From the NCBI RefSeq assembly GCF_010731575.1, contig NZ_AP022617.1, positions 2,604,001 to 2,668,000 of the forward strand: 64,000 nt of DNA. Direction: 5' to 3'. The notes beneath the pieces are model-generated. The model worked only from the letters and a program-made list of their open reading frames with translations, was not told the origin of the DNA and did not search any database. Position 1 is the first letter of the stretch. Each line of letters begins with the position of its first letter. Source of the stretch: Mycolicibacterium monacense. Its GTDB lineage: Bacteria > Actinomycetota > Actinomycetes > Mycobacteriales > Mycobacteriaceae. The translations under genes were made by a program, and so were the position numbers. Below are positions 24,516 through 33,885 of this stretch, in pieces.

Positions 24516-25394
24516 CTAGTGCGCGACGGAGGCCTGGGCTTCGGCGCCGGCCGCTTCGCCGCGAGCCAGCGCCGCGGTGGCCAGGACCATCGCCGCGGCC
24601 GCGACGACCAACGTGAACCATCCGGACTCACCGGGTCGCATGGTCTCCCCGAGCACCGCCACCCCGAGCACCGACGCGACCACCGGTTCGGTCACCGTCA
24701 TCGTCGGCAGCGACGCCGTCAGGGCGCCGGACCGGAACGACGCCTGCTGCCACGCCGTCCCGGCGACGGCCACGGCCGCGAGCGCGTAGAGCTCGGGCAT
24801 CTGCAGCACCGCCCACAGACCGTCGTCGAGCCGGTCGACGACGCCCTTGGTCAGGACGGCGAAGACACCCCACAGCGCACCGGACACCAGCGCCAGGAGC
24901 ACCGCACTGGGCGGACCCGACCAGATCCGCGCCCCGACGACGCACACCACCAGCGCCGGGACCAGCACCGCGAGCACCACCATCCACGTCTCCCAGGAGG
25001 CGCGGGCCTGCCCGGCGGTCGGATTGCCCACCGTCACGATCACCGCCACCGCACCGGCGAGCAGGGCGGCCCACAACCACTCCCAGCGCGTCACCCGCCG
25101 TCCGGTCAGCCGGGCGTTGATCGGCAGCGCGAACAGCAGCGACGTCACCAGCAGCGCCTGCACCAGCAGCACCGACCCCAACCCCAGCGCGGCGGCCTGC
25201 AGACCGAAGCCCAGGGCCGCGACGGTGCTGCCCAGCCACCACTGCCGGTCGCGCAACAGCTGGAGGAACAGCTGCAGATGCCCGACCGCCTCGTCGGTCA
25301 CCTCGTGTGCGGAGCGCTGGTGGATGACATCGCCGATCGCGATGAAGAAGGCGGCGCCCAGCGCCAGCAGCGCGGCGATATCCGCCCTGGCCAT
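24516..25394 (-). CDS. DMT-family transporter (EamA-like), integral membrane
   Basis: A 292-residue protein with about nine to ten hydrophobic helices (for example ADIAALLALGAAFFIAIGDVIHQ, LGSTVAALGFGLQAAALGLGSVLLVQALLVTSLLFALPI, WLWAALLAGAVAVIVTVG, WMVVLAVLVPALVVCVVG, AVLLALVSGALWGVFAVL), fitting two EamA-like repeats of the drug/metabolite transporter superfamily. The C-terminal TMTVTEPVVASVLGVAVLGE is the signature end of such repeats. GAGGAG seven bases before ATG 25394 selects this start over the longer open frame. It is divergent from the DUF349 gene with a 218-base gap in which I see nothing specific. Substrate unknown. Confidence 0.8.
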   Translation of the reverse strand: MARADIAALLALGAAFFIAIGDVIHQRSAHEVTDEAVGHLQLFLQLLRDRQWWLGSTVAALGFGLQAAALGLGSVLLVQALLVTSLLFALPINARLTGRRVTRWEWLWAALLAGAVAVIVTVGNPTAGQARASWETWMVVLAVLVPALVVCVVGARIWSGPPSAVLLALVSGALWGVFAVLTKGVVDRLDDGLWAVLQMPELYALAAVAVAGTAWQQASFRSGALTASLPTMTVTEPVVASVLGVAVLGETMRPGESGWFTLVVAAAAMVLATAALARGEAAGAEAQASVAH

Positions 25395-25612
25395 CGCAAT
25401 CTCCTCGTCGTCGTAGCGGGCATGAGCGTGCCCGGACGGCGGGTGGTCCCGCAAACCGGCGCGCCGAAGGTGTGCGCAGACCCCCGGCCGACCTGTTTCA
25501 ATAGCCTTCAATGGCTCCGACGGCCAGGCAGACCGATCCATATCGACAGGCAAGGGCGCCGCGTTGCGCGGCAGTGCGCGGTCCACCGCGCGGAGGGTGC
25601 GAGGAACGAGAG

Positions 25613-26992
25613 ATGACAACCAGCGAGCCGGGTGCGACCTCGGAGGCGAACAACGAGGTGACGCCACGTCCGGCGCCGGGGCCCGCGCCCCGGCCCGGGC
25701 CCTCACCCCGACCGGGGCCGCCGCGGCCTGCCCCTCGACCGGGCCGGTCGACACCGGTGCCCGCCGTGGTGGCGCCACCGGCCAGCGACCCGCACCGGTT
25801 CGGCCGGGTCGATCCCGACGGCACCGTGTGGCTGATCACGGGATCGGGTGAGCGTGTCATCGGTTCCTGGCAGGCGGGTGAACCCGAAGCGGCGTACGCC
25901 CACTTCGGGCGCCGCTTCGACGATCTGCAGACCGAGGTGGTGCTGCTCGAGCAGCGGCTGGTCACCCACGCCGGCGACGCCCGCAAGATCAAGACCGCCG
26001 CGGCCGCACTCGCCGAGAGCCTGCCGGAGGCCCACGTACTCGGTGACGTGGACTCGCTGGCGACGCGACTGACCGCGATCGTCGAACACGCCGACGAGGA
26101 GGCCCAGGCCGAGCGGGCCCGCCGCGACGAACAGCGGGCCGCCCAGTTGGCGCGCAAGGAGACGCTGGCCGCCGAGGCCGAGGACATCGCCACCAACTCG
26201 ACGCAGTGGAAGACCGCAGGCGACCGGCTCCGCGAGATCCTCGACGAGTGGCGCACGATCACCGGCCTGGACCGCAAGACCGACGATGCGCTGTGGAAGC
26301 GTTATTCGGCGGCCCGCGAGACGTTCAACCGGCGGCGCGGTTCGCACTTCGCCGAACTCGACCGGGGCCGCGCGGGGGCACGGCAGGCCAAGGAGGCGCT
26401 GTGCGAACGTGCCGAGGAGCTGTCCGGGTCCCGCGAGTGGGGTGCGACGAGCGCCGCGTTCCGTGACCTGCTCGCGGAGTGGAAGGCCGCGGGCCGGGCG
26501 GCCAAAGATGTCGACGACGCCCTCTGGCAGCGGTTCAAGGCCGCCCAGGACGTCTTCTTCTCGGCACGCAACGCCGCGACCGCCGAGCGCGACGCGGAGT
26601 TCAAGGCGAACGCCGCGGCCAAGGAGGCCCTGCTCGCGCAGGCCGAACAGATCGACACCTCCAACCCGGACGCCGCGCGCGCCGCGTTCCGCGCGATCGG
26701 CGACAAATGGGACGCCATCGGCAAGGTGCCCCGCGAGCGGGTCGCCGAATTCGATCGACGCCTGCGCGCGGTGGAGAAGAAGGTCCGCGACGCCGCGTCG
26801 TCGAACTGGACCGACCCCGAGGCGCAGGCCCGCGCCGACCAGTTCCGGGTCCGTGCCGAACAGTACGAGCGGCAGGCGGAGAAGGCCGAGGCCGCGGGTC
26901 GCACCAAGGACGCCGAACAGGCGCGCGCGAACGCCGAACAGTGGCGTCAGTGGGCCGACGCCGCGGTCGAGGCGCTGGGCAAGCGACGCTAG
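25613..26992 (+). CDS. DUF349 coiled-coil protein (Rv2731-like)
   Basis: A 459-residue cytosolic protein. The first 45 residues are proline/arginine low complexity, then a beta-rich domain ([24 protein letters not shown]), and from about residue 95 onward long helices with three DUF349 repeats, each with a W-(K)-x-I/A-G and [49 protein letters not shown] pattern. The end is a charged coiled coil. Proteins of this type are found in most actinobacteria; function unknown. The ATG at 25613 with GAGGAACGAG upstream is preferred to 25511. It converges on the next gene with a 4-base overlap. Confidence 0.85.
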   Translation: MTTSEPGATSEANNEVTPRPAPGPAPRPGPSPRPGPPRPAPRPGRSTPVPAVVAPPASDPHRFGRVDPDGTVWLITGSGERVIGSWQAGEPEAAYAHFGRRFDDLQTEVVLLEQRLVTHAGDARKIKTAAAALAESLPEAHVLGDVDSLATRLTAIVEHADEEAQAERARRDEQRAAQLARKETLAAEAEDIATNSTQWKTAGDRLREILDEWRTITGLDRKTDDALWKRYSAARETFNRRRGSHFAELDRGRAGARQAKEALCERAEELSGSREWGATSAAFRDLLAEWKAAGRAAKDVDDALWQRFKAAQDVFFSARNAATAERDAEFKANAAAKEALLAQAEQIDTSNPDAARAAFRAIGDKWDAIGKVPRERVAEFDRRLRAVEKKVRDAASSNWTDPEAQARADQFRVRAEQYERQAEKAEAAGRTKDAEQARANAEQWRQWADAAVEALGKRR

Positions 26993-27597
26993 ACGCCCGG
27001 TCGGGCGGGGCCGTCCTGGTCGTCGCGGGGCTCGTCGCCGAAGTCCAGCAGCCCCTTGCCCTGGTTCTCCGCGGCGCGGCGGCGGCGCTCCTCCTCCGCG
27101 GCCAACTGCACCGCGGTGCGCGTCCACACCACCCGCGCCCAGTGGAAGGTGAGCACGATCACCGCCAGCCAACCGATGATCAGCCCGATGCCCGGGCCCG
27201 GATACGGTTCGGCCGCGGTCTGGCGGGACCACACGGCGAGCATGCCCATCGCGCTGGCCACCGCCGAACCCGCCAGCGCCACCCAGGCGATCGCCCAGCG
27301 CCGGGTGAGCAGAGCGACGATCGAGAACCCGACCGAGAACACGATGGCCAGGATGGCGAACACCCGCGACGGCAGGGAGATCCCCGCCTCGGCGGCGGCG
27401 TCGGTGCCGGTCAGCACGTCGAAGCCCCTGGCGCCGCCGGCGTGCGGCAACACGAACGACAGCAGTACGACGAAGACGAGGACGGCGACGACCAGGGCGC
27501 GCGCGCCCGGGTCGAACTCACCGGCCACCCGCCGCTCGACGTCTTCGATGTCGCCCTTGTAGGAGTCGAATCCGTCGGGGCCGTCCGGGGTGCTCAC
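26989..27597 (-). CDS. Conserved membrane protein (Rv2732c-like)
   Basis: A 202-residue membrane protein with about four helices ([85 protein letters not shown]) and charged cytosolic ends, including [17 protein letters not shown] at the start and an [14 protein letters not shown] tail. GTG 27597 overlaps the miaB stop (GTGA), indicating translational coupling; an ATG three codons upstream is possible. Conserved after miaB in mycobacteria; function unknown. Confidence 0.82.
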   Translation of the reverse strand: MSTPDGPDGFDSYKGDIEDVERRVAGEFDPGARALVVAVLVFVVLLSFVLPHAGGARGFDVLTGTDAAAEAGISLPSRVFAILAIVFSVGFSIVALLTRRWAIAWVALAGSAVASAMGMLAVWSRQTAAEPYPGPGIGLIIGWLAVIVLTFHWARVVWTRTAVQLAAEEERRRRAAENQGKGLLDFGDEPRDDQDGPARPGV

Positions 27598-29186
27598 AGC
27601 GCACATCCCGTGGTCACGGGGGCGGGTGCGGGCGCCCCGACACCCGGGATGCCCAGCCCGACCCCGGTGCGGGGCCGCAGGCCCGCCGCGTGGGCGTCGC
27701 CGGCGCGGGTGCGTCGGTGGGTCAACAGGGCGCCGTCGGCGATGAGGTGGTGCGGGGCCGCGCCGGTCACCGTGGTGGTGACGACGTCACCGGGGCGGAC
27801 TTGGTCGAATGCTCTTCGCGCAAGCGGCTCATCGGCGGCAGCACCCGGTGCGAAGTGCACGAGCCGGCCGTCGCGGGCGCGTCCGGACAGGCGCGCGGTG
27901 GCCGCATCCTTACGGCCCTCGCCGGTGGCCACGAGCAGTTCGAGCGTACGGCCGACCTGGGCCTGGTTCTCCTCGAGCGAGATCCGCTCCTGCAGCTCGA
28001 TCAGACGCTGATAGCGTTCGCTCACAACGGCTTTCGGGAGCTGACCGGGCATATCGGCGGCGGGCGTCCCGGGCCTCTTGGAGTACTGGAACGTGAAGGC
28101 GCTGGAGAACCGGGAGGCGGCCACCACGTCGAGCGTGGCCTGGAAGTCCTCCTCCGTCTCGCCGGGGAAGCCGACGATGAGGTCGGTGGTGATCGCCGCG
28201 TCGGGGATCGCCGCCCGCACCCGGTCGATGATCCCCAGGTACTTCTCCGCGCGGTAGGACCGGCGCATGGCGCGCAGGATCCGGTCGGATCCGGACTGCA
28301 GCGGCATGTGCAGGGCCGGGCAGACGTTCGGCGTCTCGGCCATCGCCTCGATCACGTCGTCGGTGAACTCTGCCGGATGCGGGGAGGTGAACCGGACGCG
28401 TTCGAGCCCGTCGATCCGCCCGCACGCGCGCAGGAGTTCGGCGAACGCCCCGCGATTGCGGTGCGGCGCGCTCTGCCACATCCTCGGGTCCTCGCGCAAG
28501 CGCTCGTCCGCAGCGAACGACACCCCGTAGGCGTTGACGTTCTGGCCCAGCAGCGTCACCTCGAGGACGCCCTGGTCGACCAGCGTCTGGATCTCGGCGA
28601 GGACGTCGCCCGGCCTGCGGTCGACCTCCTTGCCGCGCAACGACGGGACGATGCAGAACGTGCAGGTGTTGTTGCAGCCCACCGAGATCGACACCCATCC
28701 GGCGTAGGCAGATTCGCGCGCGGCGGGCAGCGTCGACGGGAATTCCTGTAGGGCTTCGGCGATCTCGACCTGCGCGGCCCGGTTGTGGCGGGCGCGTTCG
28801 AGCAGCGTCGGCAGGGAGCCGATGTTGTGGGTGCCGAATACGACGTCCACCCACGGCGCGCGGCGCAGCACGGCGTCGCGGTCCTTCTGCGCCAGACAGC
28901 CGCCGACCGCGATCTGCATCTGCGGTTCGGACCGCTTGCGCGGCGCGAGGTGAGACAGGTTGCCGTAGAGCTTGTTGTCGGCGTTCTCGCGCACCGCACA
29001 TGTGTTGAAGACCACCACATCGGCGTCGGCGCCGTCCGCGGCGCGCCGGTAGCCCGCATCCTCCAGGAGCCCGGCCAGTCGCTCGGAGTCGTGCACGTTC
29101 ATCTGGCAGCCGTAGGTGCGAACCTGATAGGTGCGCGCCACCGGCGGCAGCGCGTTCGCCGCCTGCTGCGTCACCGTCGAAGTCAC
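27594..29186 (-). CDS. miaB: tRNA-2-methylthio-N6-dimethylallyladenosine synthase MiaB
   Basis: A 530-residue radical SAM methylthiotransferase that thiomethylates i6A37 in tRNA, acting after MiaA. The N-terminal auxiliary cluster Cys residues are in [15 protein letters not shown] and GGCLAQ; the radical SAM CxxxCxxC is [11 protein letters not shown]. Other signatures: [44 protein letters not shown] and a C-terminal TRAM domain (about 390-460). The frame extends to 29261, but the GTG at 29186 ([11 protein letters not shown], before [17 protein letters not shown]) fits the family. The next gene on this strand starts within its stop codon. Confidence 0.94.
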   Translation of the reverse strand: MTSTVTQQAANALPPVARTYQVRTYGCQMNVHDSERLAGLLEDAGYRRAADGADADVVVFNTCAVRENADNKLYGNLSHLAPRKRSEPQMQIAVGGCLAQKDRDAVLRRAPWVDVVFGTHNIGSLPTLLERARHNRAAQVEIAEALQEFPSTLPAARESAYAGWVSISVGCNNTCTFCIVPSLRGKEVDRRPGDVLAEIQTLVDQGVLEVTLLGQNVNAYGVSFAADERLREDPRMWQSAPHRNRGAFAELLRACGRIDGLERVRFTSPHPAEFTDDVIEAMAETPNVCPALHMPLQSGSDRILRAMRRSYRAEKYLGIIDRVRAAIPDAAITTDLIVGFPGETEEDFQATLDVVAASRFSSAFTFQYSKRPGTPAADMPGQLPKAVVSERYQRLIELQERISLEENQAQVGRTLELLVATGEGRKDAATARLSGRARDGRLVHFAPGAAADEPLARRAFDQVRPGDVVTTTVTGAAPHHLIADGALLTHRRTRAGDAHAAGLRPRTGVGLGIPGVGAPAPAPVTTGCAL

Positions 29187-29259
29187 GGCCCCATGGTACG
29201 GGGCGTCGGATTGATCAGTTCCGGGCACAGTGGGCGTTCCGTGGGTAAGGTCAGCACCC

Positions 29260-30024
29260 ATGGAAACGGCCGGGCACGCCAGTCAGGCGGTGCCGATGAT
29301 CTCGATGCAGGAGGTCAACAAGCATTTCGGCGATCTCCACGTGCTCAAGGACATCAACCTGAGGGTCGAGCGGGGTCAGGTCGTGGTGGTGCTCGGCCCG
29401 TCGGGGTCCGGCAAATCCACGCTGTGCCGCACGATCAACCGGCTCGAGACCATCGACTCGGGCACGATCGCCATCGACGGCGAGGTGCTTCCCGACGAGG
29501 GACGCAAGCTCGCACAGTTGCGCTCCGACGTCGGCATGGTGTTCCAGTCGTTCAACCTGTTCGCGCACAAGACGATCCTCGACAACGTCACGCTGGCGCC
29601 GATGAAGGTGCGCGGACTCGGCAAGGACGCCGCGAGGGAGGCCGCGATGGCGCTGCTGGAGCGGGTCGGGGTCGCCAATCAGGCCGACAAGTACCCCGCC
29701 CAGTTGTCGGGCGGTCAGCAGCAACGCGTCGCGATCGCCCGCTCGCTCGCGATGAACCCCAAGGTGATGCTCTTCGACGAGCCGACCAGCGCGCTGGACC
29801 CCGAGATGATCAACGAGGTGCTGTCGGTGATGACCGCGCTGGCGAGCGAGGGTATGACCATGCTGGTGGTGACCCATGAGATGGGCTTCGCCCGCCGCGC
29901 CTCGGACCGGGTGGTCTTCATGTCCGACGGGGCGATCGTCGAGGACGCCGAGCCGGCCCAGTTCTTCGACAATCCGCAGACCGACCGCGCCAAGGACTTC
30001 CTCGGCAAGATCCTCCATCACTAA
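29260..30024 (+). CDS. gluA: Amino-acid ABC transporter ATP-binding protein, GluA-like
   Basis: A 254-residue ATPase of the polar amino-acid uptake class. Walker A is GPSGSGKST, the Q-loop is [15 protein letters not shown], the signature is [16 protein letters not shown], Walker B is [16 protein letters not shown], and the H-loop is VVTHEMGFA. It is the first gene of a gluABCD-type operon (ATPase, binding protein, two permeases), the arrangement of the glutamate importer of Corynebacterium. ATG 29260 is chosen; GTG 29230 and the internal ATG of [12 protein letters not shown] are alternatives. It is divergent from miaB with about 70 bases between. Confidence 0.85.
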   Translation: METAGHASQAVPMISMQEVNKHFGDLHVLKDINLRVERGQVVVVLGPSGSGKSTLCRTINRLETIDSGTIAIDGEVLPDEGRKLAQLRSDVGMVFQSFNLFAHKTILDNVTLAPMKVRGLGKDAAREAAMALLERVGVANQADKYPAQLSGGQQQRVAIARSLAMNPKVMLFDEPTSALDPEMINEVLSVMTALASEGMTMLVVTHEMGFARRASDRVVFMSDGAIVEDAEPAQFFDNPQTDRAKDFLGKILHH

Positions 30025-30050
30025 ACGCCCGGCGAAAGGAAACCCCACCC

Positions 30051-30878
30051 ATGCCGTCCTTCTCGATGCTGTCTCGCAGGCGCGTCACGGCCGCCGTCGC
30101 GCTGGCGCTCGCTGTGCCGTTCGCGGCCACCGCGTGCGGAGGTGGCGGCGGTGACGAGAACACCATCGTCATCGGCACGAAGTTCGACCAGCCGGGCCTG
30201 GGCCTGCGCAACCCCGACGGTTCGATGAGCGGCTTCGACGTCGACGTCGCGACCTACGTGGCCGGCGAACTGGGATACACCCCCGAGCAGATCGAGTGGA
30301 AGGAATCGCCGTCCGGACAGCGTGAGACGTTGATCCAGAACGACCAGGTCGACTACATCGTGGCGACCTATTCGATCACCGACTCCCGCAAGGAGAAGGT
30401 CGACTTCGCCGGGCCGTACCTGATCACCGGCCAGAGCCTGCTGGTGCGCAACGACAACACCGACATCACCGGCGCCGCGTCGCTGGCCAACAACAAGCGG
30501 CTGTGCTCGGTGTCGGGTTCGACTCCCGCGCAGAAGATCAAGGACGAGTACCCGGGTGTGCAGCTGCAGCAGTACGACACCTACTCGGCGTGCATCGAGG
30601 CGCTGAAGAACGGCGCCATCGACGCGGTCACCACCGACGAGGTGATCCTGGCCGGTTACGCCGCGCAGACCCCGGGCGCCTTCAAGATCGTCGGGGACAC
30701 GTTCTCCGAGGAGCGCTACGGCGTCGGGCTGAAGAAGGACGACAGCGAACTGCGGGCCAAGATCAACGCCGCGATCGAGAAGATGGAGTCCAGCGGCGCC
30801 TGGAAGGAAGCCTTCGACAAGAACCTCGGCCCGGCGGGTATCACGGCGCCCACCCCGCCGCCGGTCGACAGCAACTGA
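30051..30878 (+). CDS. gluB: Glutamate-type solute-binding lipoprotein, GluB-like
   Basis: A 275-residue periplasmic-type binding protein. The lipoprotein signal runs RRRVTAAVALALAVPFAATAC with lipid attachment at the Cys near residue 29, followed by a Gly-rich linker. The SBP family 3 fold is shown by IVIGTKFDQPGLGLRNPDGSMSGFDVDVA, the ligand-binding DYIVATYSITDSRKEKVDFAGPY, and VTTDEVILAGYA. A strong GAAAGGA lies before the ATG. It should capture glutamate or a related acidic amino acid at the outer face of the membrane and hand it to GluC/GluD. Confidence 0.85.
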   Translation: MPSFSMLSRRRVTAAVALALAVPFAATACGGGGGDENTIVIGTKFDQPGLGLRNPDGSMSGFDVDVATYVAGELGYTPEQIEWKESPSGQRETLIQNDQVDYIVATYSITDSRKEKVDFAGPYLITGQSLLVRNDNTDITGAASLANNKRLCSVSGSTPAQKIKDEYPGVQLQQYDTYSACIEALKNGAIDAVTTDEVILAGYAAQTPGAFKIVGDTFSEERYGVGLKKDDSELRAKINAAIEKMESSGAWKEAFDKNLGPAGITAPTPPPVDSN

Positions 30879-30899
30879 GTCGAGGGTCTGGCTCCGGCC

Positions 30900-31580
30900 G
30901 TGGAGATATTCACCGAGTACCGCGCGCAGATCTTCGAGGCGTTCTGGACCACCATCCAGCTCACGGTCTACTCCGCGGTCGGAGCGCTCATCCTGGGCAC
31001 GGTGCTGGCCGGGATCCGGCTGTCGCCGGTGCCGATGCTGTCCTGGCTGGGCACCGCCTACGTCAACGTCATCCGCAACACGCCGTTGACGCTGATCATC
31101 CTGTTCTGCTCGTTCGGGGTGTCCCAGACCCTCGGGATCACGCTGGTCGACCCGCAGTCGAGCACCTCGATCGAGGACAGCAACTTCCGGTTGGCGGTGC
31201 TCGGGCTGACCGTGTACACCGCGTCGTTCGTGTGCGAGACGGTGCGCTCGGGCGTCAACACGGTGCCGCTGGGCCAGGCCGAGGCGGCCCGCTCCCTGGG
31301 CCTGACGTTCAGTCAGAATCTCCGAATGATCCTGCTGCCGCAGGCTTTTCGTTCCGTGATCATCCCGCTGGGCTCGGTACTGATCGCGCTGACGAAGAAC
31401 ACGACGATCGCCTCGGCGATCGGCGTGGCCGAGGCGGCGCTGCTGATGAAGGAGATGATCGAGAACACCGCGGCACTGCTCGTGGTCGGGTCGATCTTCG
31501 CCCTGGGTTTCATCATCCTGACGTTGCCGCTGGGGCTGGTTTTCGGATGGCTCGGGAAACGCCTGGCGGTGGCTCGGTGA
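30900..31580 (+). CDS. gluC: Amino-acid ABC transporter permease, GluC-like
   Basis: A 226-residue HisMQ-type permease with about five helices (IQLTVYSAVGALILGTVLAGIRL near the N-terminus, LIILFCSFGVSQTLGI, LAVLGLTVYTASFVCETV, SVLIALTKNTTIASAIGVAEA, LLVVGSIFALGFIILTLPLGLVFGW). The ATPase-contact EAA loop is GQAEAARSLGLTFSQNLRMILLPQA. It starts with GTG 21 bases after gluB. Its stop is at the beginning of the tandem repeat that separates it from gluD. Confidence 0.85.
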   Translation: MEIFTEYRAQIFEAFWTTIQLTVYSAVGALILGTVLAGIRLSPVPMLSWLGTAYVNVIRNTPLTLIILFCSFGVSQTLGITLVDPQSSTSIEDSNFRLAVLGLTVYTASFVCETVRSGVNTVPLGQAEAARSLGLTFSQNLRMILLPQAFRSVIIPLGSVLIALTKNTTIASAIGVAEAALLMKEMIENTAALLVVGSIFALGFIILTLPLGLVFGWLGKRLAVAR

Positions 31581-31642
31581 TGAGCGCTTGCGCGAAGAAC
31601 GGACGGAACCGATGAGCGCTTGCGCGAAGAACGGACGGAACC
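31579..31642 (+). repeat. Tandem 32-bp duplication at the gluC-gluD junction
   Basis: Two perfect 32-base copies (31579-31610 and 31611-31642) are followed by a partial third beginning GATGAGCG, which contains the gluD start. Each copy carries an ATGAGCG start-like sequence and a GGACGGAACC stretch. The upstream copy creates an 11-codon decoy ORF (31580-31615) whose ATG overlaps the gluC stop. Confidence 0.9.
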
Positions 31643-31643
31643 G

Positions 31644-32522
31644 ATGAGCGGCACCGTCCTGTTCGACGCGCCCGGGCCGCGCGCCCGGCGACGCAACGTC
31701 GTCATCACGCTCATCACGTTGGCGATCACCGCGCTGATCGTCTGGGTGGTGTACTCGCGGCTCGACGCGAAAGGTCAGCTCACCGCGGCGAAGTGGGAGC
31801 CGTTCCTGACGCCGAACCTGTGGACCACCTACGTGCTGCCCGGCGTGCAGGGCACGTTGACCGCGGCGGCGGTGTCGATCGTGCTGGCGTTGATCCTGGG
31901 ATTCGGGCTCGGAGTCGGCAGGCTGTCGGTGATCACCCCGATCCGCTGGGTGTGCGCGGTGATCGTGGAGTTCTTCCGCGCGGTCCCGGTGCTGATCATG
32001 ATGATCTTCGCGTACTTCCTGTACGCGTTCTACGACGTCTTCCCCTCCAAACACCTTGCGCTGGCCGGCGTCATCACCGGCCTCACGCTCTACAACGGCG
32101 CGGTGATCGCCGAGATCGTCCGGGCCGGGGTGAAGGCGTTGCCGCGCGGTCAGGCCGAGGCCGCCTCGGCGCTGGGCCTGCGCTGGGGGCAGACCCAGCG
32201 CTCGATCCTGCTGCCGCAGGCTGTCACATCGATGTTGCCGGTCCTGGTGTCCCAACTCGTGGTGGTCCTGAAGGACACCGCGATCGGCTACCAGATCACG
32301 TTCGTCGAGATGGTGCGTCAGGGCACCGTCGTCGGCTCGTCCTACGGCAACTACATCCCCGCCCTCATGGTCATCGCCGTGTTGATGATCAGCGTGAACT
32401 TCGCGTTGTCCGCCCTGGCGACCAAACTCGAACGCCGGATGCGGCGGTCGCGGCGCGGACCGGCGCCGCTGGACACCGAGGCCATCGAGCAGGAAGGCGC
32501 GCCGGGCGCGAAGGTGGTGTAG
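31644..32522 (+). CDS. gluD: Amino-acid ABC transporter permease, GluD-like
   Basis: A 292-residue HisMQ-type permease, longer than GluC by an N-terminal extension and a hydrophilic tail (RRSRRGPAPLDTEAIEQEG). Helices include VVITLITLAITALIVWVVYS, GVQGTLTAAAVSIVLALILGFGLG, VCAVIVEFFRAVPVLIMMIFAYFLYAF, LAGVITGLTLYNGAVIAEIV and IPALMVIAVLMISVNFALSAL; the EAA loop is GQAEAASALGLRWGQTQRSILLPQA. ATG 31644 (MSGTVLFDAPG) is chosen; a TTG at 31620 inside the duplicated stretch would add eight residues. Last gene of the importer operon. Confidence 0.85.
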   Translation: MSGTVLFDAPGPRARRRNVVITLITLAITALIVWVVYSRLDAKGQLTAAKWEPFLTPNLWTTYVLPGVQGTLTAAAVSIVLALILGFGLGVGRLSVITPIRWVCAVIVEFFRAVPVLIMMIFAYFLYAFYDVFPSKHLALAGVITGLTLYNGAVIAEIVRAGVKALPRGQAEAASALGLRWGQTQRSILLPQAVTSMLPVLVSQLVVVLKDTAIGYQITFVEMVRQGTVVGSSYGNYIPALMVIAVLMISVNFALSALATKLERRMRRSRRGPAPLDTEAIEQEGAPGAKVV

Positions 32523-32549
32523 CGACCCCGGCCGCGACAGACTGATCGG

Positions 32550-32960
32550 ATGATCGAGACCGTTACGGCGCTGGACATCCTTCCCGAGTCGACGTTGCGC
32601 AGCGCCGTCGACGTCATGGTCCGCCTGGTCGAGGCGTGCGGCGCCGTGGTGATCGTGGTCGGGGCCGTCATCGCGATCGTGAAATTCGCTGTGACGCTGG
32701 CACGCCGCGATATCGGCGAGTTCTCCTCGGTCCGGCTGACACTGGGCCGGTTCCTCGCCCTCGGTCTGGAATTCCAGCTCGCCAGCGACGTGTTGCGCAC
32801 GGCGATCTCTCCGTCGTTCGAGGAGATCGGGAAGCTCGCGGCGATCGCCGCGATCCGCACCGCGTTCAACTACTTCCTCGCCCGTGAGATCGCCGAGGAG
32901 CAGCGCGCGGTCGAGGAGGCCCGGGCCGCGCGGTCGGCGCCCGATGCGTCCCCGCGATGA
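32550..32960 (+). CDS. DUF1622 family membrane protein
   Basis: A 136-residue protein of the DUF1622 family with two to three hydrophobic segments (LVEACGAVVIVVGAVIAIVKFAVTLA; RFLALGLEFQLASDVLRTAI; KLAAIAAIRTAFNYFLAREI). The LGLEFQLASDVLRTAISPSFEEIGKLAAIAAIRT stretch is the family signature. Function unknown. It starts 27 bases after gluD and could be co-transcribed with it; its stop overlaps the ATG of the next small gene (ATGA). Confidence 0.85.
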   Translation: MIETVTALDILPESTLRSAVDVMVRLVEACGAVVIVVGAVIAIVKFAVTLARRDIGEFSSVRLTLGRFLALGLEFQLASDVLRTAISPSFEEIGKLAAIAAIRTAFNYFLAREIAEEQRAVEEARAARSAPDASPR

Positions 32961-33214
32961 CCGTCGCCGATCTCTCGTGGCTGATCGCCGGCGCGGGGAT
33001 CGTCCTGGGCACCGCGTGTCTGGTGGTGTTCCGGCGGCCCGCGCTCGCCCTGCACGTGCTGCTCGATTTGCTTCTCGCCGCTGGGCTCCTACGTTTGACG
33101 TCGGATGCCGGGTGGCCGGTGATCGCCGTCACCGCCGCGGTGGTCCTCCTCCGCCACCTTCTCACCCGCACCCTGATGTCCGGGCTCGGTCGGCGGCACG
33201 CCGGCGTGCGCTGA
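32957..33214 (+). CDS. Small hydrophobic membrane protein
   Basis: An 85-residue protein with three hydrophobic stretches (DLSWLIAGAGIVLGTACLVVF, LALHVLLDLLLAAGLLRL, WPVIAVTAAVVLLRHLLTRTL). I recognise no family. Its ATG overlaps the DUF1622 stop by four bases (ATGA), so it is probably made together with that protein and may be its membrane partner, which is inference from coupling only. Confidence 0.65.
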   Translation: MTVADLSWLIAGAGIVLGTACLVVFRRPALALHVLLDLLLAAGLLRLTSDAGWPVIAVTAAVVLLRHLLTRTLMSGLGRRHAGVR

Positions 33215-33219
33215 GGCGG

Positions 33220-33834
33220 TCACGGCCGCCAGTCCGGCGACCTGCCGAGGTGACGCAGCATCCGGTCGAGTTCGTTCCCGCCCTGCGAGGCGGGCAGTGC
33301 CGGCGCGAACGGCGAGTTGTCCGCACCGCGGATCTCGCCGTCGGGCACGGCGAAGGCGATCGGCGCGGCCGCGCTCACCACGTCGGCCGGGATGTCGAAC
33401 GACAACCCCGACGCACGTGCGACGTCCCAGCCGTGTACGACGTAGTCCACGAAGTGGAACTGGATCGCCATCGCCCCCGGGAACGTTGCGTCGGAACCGA
33501 ATTCGGGTAGCGCGAACGGTGCGTCGAGCACGTCGTCGGCCGCGAAGGCCGCCACCACGTCCTCGGCGGCGGCCCGATAGCTGTCGGCAGGCCGCGATCG
33601 CACGGCGTCGGCGACGGTGGCGGGATCCCACACGCCGTGGTCGGCACCGCGGCCACGCGCGGCCGCCGCAAACCCGCGGTGCTGCACGGTCATGTGTACG
33701 AGCAGGTCGCCCAGATCCCAGCCCGCGCACGGGGTCGGCCGGCCGAGATCGGCCGGGGTGACGGTCGAGACGATCCGCACCGAGGTCTCGACAGCGGTGC
33801 GGTGATAGGGGCGTACGTCGATATTTGTAAGCAT
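33220..33834 (-). CDS. TIGR03086-type DinB/mycothiol-dependent isomerase-like protein
   Basis: A 204-residue member of the TIGR03086 metal-binding family (four-helix DinB-like bundle related to mycothiol-dependent maleylpyruvate isomerase). Typical are VTPADLGRPTPCAGWDLGDLLVHM (with the PT-P-C-x-W-D signature), FHFVDYVVHGWDVARA with metal-ligand His residues, and VPDGEIRGADNSPFAPALP. It may use mycothiol or bind a metal; the substrate is unknown. ATG 33834 (MLTNIDVRP) is preferred because the upstream ATG at 33840 overlaps a palindrome that looks like an operator. It is divergent from a MarR gene, likely its regulator. Confidence 0.8.
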   Translation of the reverse strand: MLTNIDVRPYHRTAVETSVRIVSTVTPADLGRPTPCAGWDLGDLLVHMTVQHRGFAAAARGRGADHGVWDPATVADAVRSRPADSYRAAAEDVVAAFAADDVLDAPFALPEFGSDATFPGAMAIQFHFVDYVVHGWDVARASGLSFDIPADVVSAAAPIAFAVPDGEIRGADNSPFAPALPASQGGNELDRMLRHLGRSPDWRP

Positions 33835-33836
33835 GT

Positions 33837-33849
33837 GCATATCGTATGC
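33837..33849. promoter_or_regulatory. Palindrome in the MarR/TIGR03086 divergent region
   Basis: GCATATCGTATGC is a perfect inverted repeat (GCATA-TCG-TATGC), and GTATGCGTAC overlaps it on the right. Such AT-richer palindromes between a MarR gene and its divergent target are typical MarR operators. Confidence 0.5.
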
Positions 33850-33885
33850 GTACGCCTATTATTTGACAATGCCTAAGATCGACTG

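Noticed and set aside
27594..29261. miaB start at 29261
   Set aside because: It would overlap the gluA start on the opposite strand and adds 25 residues absent from other MiaB proteins.
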